The position numbers and the translations under genes are program-made. DNA of 9,325 bases from the NCBI GenBank assembly GCA_035641235.1, contig DASQUP010000303.1, positions 1 through 9,325 of the forward strand, read 5' to 3'. This document shows positions 6,226 to 9,325 of the stretch, one piece after another; positions within the stretch are counted from its first letter, which is position 1; every line of letters starts with the position of its first letter. Source of the DNA: DASQUP01 sp035641235. GTDB taxonomy: Bacteria; Actinomycetota; CADDZG01; WHSQ01. The notes beneath the pieces are model-generated. The model saw nothing but the letters and a program-made list of their open reading frames with translations. It was not told the DNA's origin and did not search any database.

Positions 6226-7302
6226 CTAGACCGCGGCCAGGCCTTCTTGCTTCAACACGATCTCGAAGTCATGCGGGTTGGTGGCTGCGGAGCGGGCATC
6301 TTCGAGCGTCACTAGGCCGGCCCGATAGAGGTTCACGAGGGCCTGGTCGAAGGTCTGCATCCCGTAGAACGAGCCGTCCGCAACGATGTCGAAGATCTCG
6401 TGCGTCTTGTCGGGATTGAGGATGCAGTCGCGGATGCGGCCGTTTGACACCATCACCTCGATGGCCGCAACACGTCCTCCACCCGCTCTCGGCAGCAGCC
6501 GCTGCGACACGATCCCCACAAGCGATCCGGCGAGTGCGGCCCGCACTTGCTTGGCCTGATGAGGAGGATAGAAGTCGATCACGCGCGAGATCGTTTCGGT
6601 AACGTTGGTCGTGTGCAACGTCGCGACAACGAAGTGGCCTGTCTCCGCCGCCTGCAGAGCTGCATTAACCGTTTCGTAATCACGGATCTCACCGACGAAG
6701 ATGACGTCGGGATCTTGTCGCATGGCAGCCCGCAGAGCCGTGGCGAAGTTCGTAGTGTCCTGGCCGATCTCGCGCTGTGTCACATCTGCCAGCTGATCGT
6801 GGTGAAGGATCTCGATCGGATCCTCGATAGTGAGAATGTGACATGGACGAGTCGAGTTGATGTGGTTAATCACCGCGCCGGTCGTAGTTGTTTTCCCTGA
6901 TGACGTTGGACCGGTAACGAGCAACAGTCCGCGGTGCTCGTTGGCGAGATTTTCGACTGCCGCCGGCAGACCGAGCGAACGAAACGATGGAGCTCCTGGT
7001 AGCACGAGGCGGGCCGCAATCGCGACTGAGCCTCGCTGGCTGTGGATATTTACTCGGAAACGCCCGCTCCCCGGCTCCGAATAGGCGAAGTCGACCTCAC
7101 CCATGTTCTTTAGGACGGTCTGCTGCTCCGCATTCATCAATTCGCCTGCAGCGTTGCTCAGGTCCTCGACGGTCATAGTGCGCCAGTTGATCTTTCCGAG
7201 CTTGCCGCCGACTCGGATACTTGGAGGCGTTCCGGCCTTCAAGTGCAGGTCAGAGGCATTGTGCTCGACCACGTACTTGAGCAAATCGTGGATGTCATTC
7301 AT
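6226..7302 (-). CDS. pilT: Type IV pilus retraction ATPase PilT
   Basis: I place the start at the ATG at 7302 (MNDIHDLLKYVVEHNASDLHLKAG), the usual PilT N-terminus, giving 358 residues, a normal length. An in-frame TTG at 7446 would add 48 unrelated residues. A PAS-like N-terminal domain (about 1-100) precedes the RecA-like ATPase core. The core has Walker A GPTSSGKTT at 131-139, Asp box TIEDPIE at 158-164, Walker B DPDVIFVGEIRD at 197-208 and His box ATLHTTN at 227-233. The C-terminal DGSFYGMQTFDQAL (about 309-322) matches the retraction-ATPase tail. The hexamer powers pilus depolymerisation for twitching, adhesion and DNA uptake. No other pilus gene is in the window, so it stands alone or at a cluster edge. 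A GGGGAG stretch 13 nt upstream is a poorly spaced ribosome binding site. Confidence 0.93.
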   Translation of the reverse strand: MNDIHDLLKYVVEHNASDLHLKAGTPPSIRVGGKLGKINWRTMTVEDLSNAAGELMNAEQQTVLKNMGEVDFAYSEPGSGRFRVNIHSQRGSVAIAARLVLPGAPSFRSLGLPAAVENLANEHRGLLLVTGPTSSGKTTTTGAVINHINSTRPCHILTIEDPIEILHHDQLADVTQREIGQDTTNFATALRAAMRQDPDVIFVGEIRDYETVNAALQAAETGHFVVATLHTTNVTETISRVIDFYPPHQAKQVRAALAGSLVGIVSQRLLPRAGGGRVAAIEVMVSNGRIRDCILNPDKTHEIFDIVADGSFYGMQTFDQALVNLYRAGLVTLEDARSAATNPHDFEIVLKQEGLAAV

Positions 7303-7423
7303 GGGACGCGCGTCACTCCCCAGTTGGCTTGCGATTGATCTTGCTTTGCTTGTGCGGTACCCCACGCATGAATCGGCAAGAAGGCCCGCGATGTTGAGGC
7401 AACTGTGGAAAGGGCCTCGTTGA

Positions 7424-7648
7424 TCAGCAATACAACCGAATTTCAACTTCGCGGATGCGTAGGTGAGAGGCGAGGTCGGACAATTCTTGAATCAACAGAA
7501 TGGCCTTCAGGGGATTGACTCCCACATTACGAACGCCTCCGAGCCCGGGCCGCAAATTGTTGAACGCAACAAGAGCCGCGGCGAGGAGAAACGCCCCTAA
7601 GAGGGGCGCCGCGTGCTTCGAATCGGATCGCGAGGCAGAATGGCGCAT
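7424..7648 (-). CDS. Doubtful small membrane ORF between the peptidase and pilT
   Basis: From an ATG at 7648 the frame gives 74 residues (a TTG at 7663 would give 79). An N-terminal basic stretch is followed by one hydrophobic segment APLLGAFLLAAALVAF (about 14-29). The rest is a mixed helix rich in Leu and Ile, ending REVEIRLYC. This looks like a small single-pass protein, but I recognise no family and see no good ribosome binding site. The hydrophobic segment is encoded across a perfect hairpin that itself looks like a terminator, so the stretch may be an untranslated peptidase 3' region instead. The 120 nt between it and pilT hold nothing I can name. Confidence 0.3.
   Translation of the reverse strand: MRHSASRSDSKHAAPLLGAFLLAAALVAFNNLRPGLGGVRNVGVNPLKAILLIQELSDLASHLRIREVEIRLYC
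7586..7608 (-). terminator. Hairpin with short T-run, possible terminator of the peptidase gene
   Basis: The minus strand reads CGCCCC-TCTTA-GGGGCG-TTTCTC: a perfect six-pair GC stem, five-base loop and broken T-run. It lies about 190 nt after the peptidase stop and inside the doubtful small ORF. If functional it separates peptidase from pilT transcription. Confidence 0.4.
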
Positions 7649-7654
7649 TCGGGA

Positions 7655-7688
7655 CTGACTCAAGTCGGTTTCTGCGTAGTCGAGTCAG
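7655..7688. repeat. Inverted repeat CTGACTC-N20-GAGTCAG
   Basis: Two perfect 7-base arms, 20 bases apart, lie just upstream of the small ORF. The loop contains AGTCG twice. There is no adjacent T-run, so it is not a terminator; it could be a leader hairpin or a protein-binding site for the small ORF/pilT transcript. Confidence 0.4.
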
Positions 7689-7796
7689 CTTGGCACAACC
7701 CCGGCTACGAACATCGCTCCCGCGTCGAATCTCACTTCCCATCAACCACCGAGGCAAGGTAAGCCACCTCTGCTAACTCCCGTTGGAGCTAGGGTC

Positions 7797-8882
7797 CTAT
7801 TTCGAGAAGAGTGACCGCGCGGCGGGCGTGACCCGCTCTGGCTCACCATCCGTCACGATCACCGTGTCTTCGATTCGGATACCGAACCTTCCCGGCATGT
7901 ACACGCCCGGCTCGACCGTGATGACAGTTCCCGGCACGAGTTCGGTTCTGTCGCCCCCGATCACCGAGGGAGGCTCGTGCACATCCAACCCGATCCCGTG
8001 TCCGGTCCGGGGTCCGGTCCACTCTCCAAAGGCTGCGTCCTCGATCACCGCGACGGCCGCGCGATCGACATCGGCGGCGCTCGCTCCCGCACGCGCCGCG
8101 TTGACTCCTTCCTCCTGCGAGGCAGCGACAACTTCGAACGCTTCCAGATAATCGTCAGGTGGCTGCCCCAAAAAGACCTGGCGAGTGATATCGGCAAAAT
8201 AGCCGTCGAACCGAGCGGCGATGTCGACGAGCACCGGCTCGCCGGCCCGTAGCTCTCTCTTTCCCGCACGGTGGTGCCCCACTGCAGAGTTGGCGCCCGC
8301 CTGAACGAGGACGAAGTCGACCGATTCCGCGCCGTGATTCCATAGCGCGTCCTCGACCCCCCGCTTCACCTGAATCTCCGTCACTCCGGGCCGCGCGTGA
8401 TCGAACGCGGCATCTATCCCGCGGGACACGAGATCGCCTGCTCGCCGGATCAGCTCCTGCTCGTCGGCAGTCTTGGACATGCGGAGGGGCCCGAGGAGCT
8501 CGCTGGCTCGTCGCGGCTGATCAGCGAAGTACTCGCGCAGCTGTGTAAAGAAATCGAAACGTAGCTCGTCATCGATGGCTGTTACGACCTTCTTCCCGTA
8601 GCAACCAAGCGCGCGGAATGCTTGCTCGACAGCGCCGCTCGGTCCCTTCGCATCCGCCCATTCAAAGACTGAATCGAGACCCGTTGTCTCTTTGAACTCG
8701 TCTGCGTCGAAGTACGGCAGGACCATCGCGACGCGGTCGCGCGTGACGAGTAGCACGGTAATGCGCTCCACCGCCATCGCGTTGTACCCCGTGAGATACC
8801 GCATATTCGTGGTTGGACCCACCACGACGAGCTCTGTTCCATGCTCGTCCATCGCCGACTGCAAGGCTTCGATACGTTCCAT
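7797..8882 (-). CDS. M24B family Xaa-Pro aminopeptidase/dipeptidase
   Basis: This 361-residue protein has the two-part layout of prolidase-like peptidases. An N-terminal creatinase-type domain (about 1-125, MERIEALQSAMDEHGTELVV, NMRYLTGY) is followed by the pita-bread metallopeptidase domain from about 133 (RMSKTADEQELIRRA). The five metal ligands are all present: D220 (VLVDIA), D231 (FADITR), H295 (GHGIGLDVHE), E324 (TVEPGVY) and E338 (RIEDT). The catalytic-site His is in AVGHHRAG (200-207). It should cleave bonds next to proline in peptides, in the cytoplasm, with two Mn or Co ions; no signal peptide is seen. Whether it is an aminopeptidase P or a prolidase cannot be told from sequence. It follows glutamate dehydrogenase with a 121-nt gap filled mostly by repeat copy B. 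No Shine-Dalgarno is seen before its ATG. Confidence 0.92.
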   Translation of the reverse strand: MERIEALQSAMDEHGTELVVVGPTTNMRYLTGYNAMAVERITVLLVTRDRVAMVLPYFDADEFKETTGLDSVFEWADAKGPSGAVEQAFRALGCYGKKVVTAIDDELRFDFFTQLREYFADQPRRASELLGPLRMSKTADEQELIRRAGDLVSRGIDAAFDHARPGVTEIQVKRGVEDALWNHGAESVDFVLVQAGANSAVGHHRAGKRELRAGEPVLVDIAARFDGYFADITRQVFLGQPPDDYLEAFEVVAASQEEGVNAARAGASAADVDRAAVAVIEDAAFGEWTGPRTGHGIGLDVHEPPSVIGGDRTELVPGTVITVEPGVYMPGRFGIRIEDTVIVTDGEPERVTPAARSLFSK

Positions 8883-8895
8883 GAAGATGATTCTA
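8883..8895 (-). promoter_or_regulatory. Possible leaderless promoter of the peptidase gene
   Basis: On the minus strand a -10-like TAGAAT (8895-8890) ends 7 nt before the ATG at 8882, so transcription would begin at or next to the start codon. The absence of a ribosome binding site agrees with a leaderless message. No good -35 hexamer is seen at 16-18 nt. Confidence 0.4.
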
Positions 8896-8928
8896 GAGCG
8901 CGCGCGATCGGGCGACGCTAACAGCCTT

Positions 8929-9026
8929 TGATCGGCTGTGGCTCTCTACTTGTCGAGGAGGCTCATACGACAATCTAGGATTCCATATAGACAGCGCCCG
9001 TGCTTAGGGAGTGGCGGCGATCCGCG
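8929..9026. repeat. 98-bp dispersed direct repeat, copy B
   Basis: This is the partner of copy A at 5961-6057. It spans the gap between the glutamate dehydrogenase and peptidase genes and covers the last seven codons plus stop of the dehydrogenase (RIAATP and stop). In a second minus-strand frame both copies encode a similar string, here GSPPLPKHGRCLYGILDCR. The same orientation and 2.97-kb spacing make the two copies flank tfoX-proximal DNA, pilT and the peptidase. Confidence 0.8.
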
Positions 9027-9325
9027 GAAGAAGACCGCGCCGGCGTTCTGCCGCGGCTACTCGCTTCACAGCAATCTCGTACGCGGCCTGACGGAAGTCC
9101 TTCTTCGTTTTCCTCGCTCGCTCGAGCACGGCGCCCGTAGCCTCCCGCATCCGGGAATCCAGCAAGCCATCGAAGTCCGCGTTAATCCACTCGGCGGCGG
9201 AACGATTCTGGGCCCACTCGAAGTAGGACACGACGACGCCGCCGGCGTTGGCGAGGATATCCGGCAGCACGTCGACACCTCGCTGAGCTAGGGCGTCCGC
9301 AACTTCAGCCGAGATCGGATGGTTA
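9004..9325 (-). CDS. gdhA: Glutamate dehydrogenase, C-terminal part only
   Basis: The frame enters from the right edge and ends at TAA (9006-9004), showing about 106 residues. They match the C-terminus of Glu/Leu/Phe/Val dehydrogenases. NHPISAEVADALAQRGVD and VLPDILANAGGVVVSYFEW cover the end of the NAD(P)-binding domain, WAQN follows, and the final helix is QAAYEIAVKRVAAAERRRGLLP. The NAGGVVVSYFEWxQN form is that of glutamate rather than leucine dehydrogenases. The enzyme interconverts glutamate and 2-oxoglutarate plus ammonia in the cytoplasm. The family normally ends soon after the RG...P segment; here the tail RIAATP and the stop lie in the repeat copy B. Coenzyme preference cannot be judged because the Rossmann loop is outside the window. 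Confidence 0.92.
   Translation of the reverse strand, partial: NHPISAEVADALAQRGVDVLPDILANAGGVVVSYFEWAQNRSAAEWINADFDGLLDSRMREATGAVLERARKTKKDFRQAAYEIAVKRVAAAERRRGLLPRIAATP

Noticed and set aside
7303..7446. 48-residue N-terminal extension of PilT
   Set aside because: PilT proteins begin close to the LLxxxVxxxASDLHL segment; the extension has no family similarity and overlaps the small ORF.
1..9325. tRNA, rRNA, CRISPR array, intact transposase or phage gene
   Set aside because: No cloverleaf, ribosomal signature, regularly spaced repeat or recombinase motif was found on either strand by reading.

Overview
The window is GC-rich bacterial chromosome (clearly above 55% GC by eye) with tightly packed, translationally coupled genes. 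The type IV pilus retraction ATPase, the glutamate dehydrogenase and an actinobacterial/Chloroflexota-style TfoX remnant suggest a GC-rich environmental bacterium, perhaps Actinomycetota, Chloroflexota or a related candidate phylum. The sequence alone does not settle the phylum.

Left part (1-4201, + strand): an operon of four genes joined by 4-nt or 1-nt overlaps or a 2-nt gap. It encodes an APH-like phosphotransferase (5' end outside the window), a MurG-like GT-B glycosyltransferase, a NodB-type polysaccharide deacetylase and a second APH-like protein. The two kinase-like proteins appear to be paralogues, both with an unusual duplicated N-terminal module. The second has lost the canonical HGD...N active-site residues. 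This looks like a small, undescribed sugar-conjugate pathway: transfer of an amino sugar, N-deacetylation, and phosphorylation or kinase-like binding.

Middle (4202-5630, - strand, convergent with the operon): a two-gene operon of a roughly seven-pass membrane protein followed by a short YtrA-type GntR regulator (GTGA overlap). A near-perfect 30-bp double-arm palindrome just upstream is very probably the autoregulatory operator.

Debris zone (5630-6225): a decayed, frameshifted 3' fragment of a TfoX-domain gene lies directly against a 97-bp repeat. A second copy of that repeat (about 82% identical, same orientation) lies at 8929-9026 and overlaps the last codons of the glutamate dehydrogenase gene. 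A pilT terminator candidate is also here.

Right part (6226-9325, - strand): glutamate dehydrogenase (C-terminus only; gene enters from the right edge), an M24 Xaa-Pro peptidase with a possible leaderless promoter, a doubtful small membrane ORF containing a terminator-like hairpin, and pilT. No tRNA, rRNA, CRISPR array or intact insertion sequence was seen.
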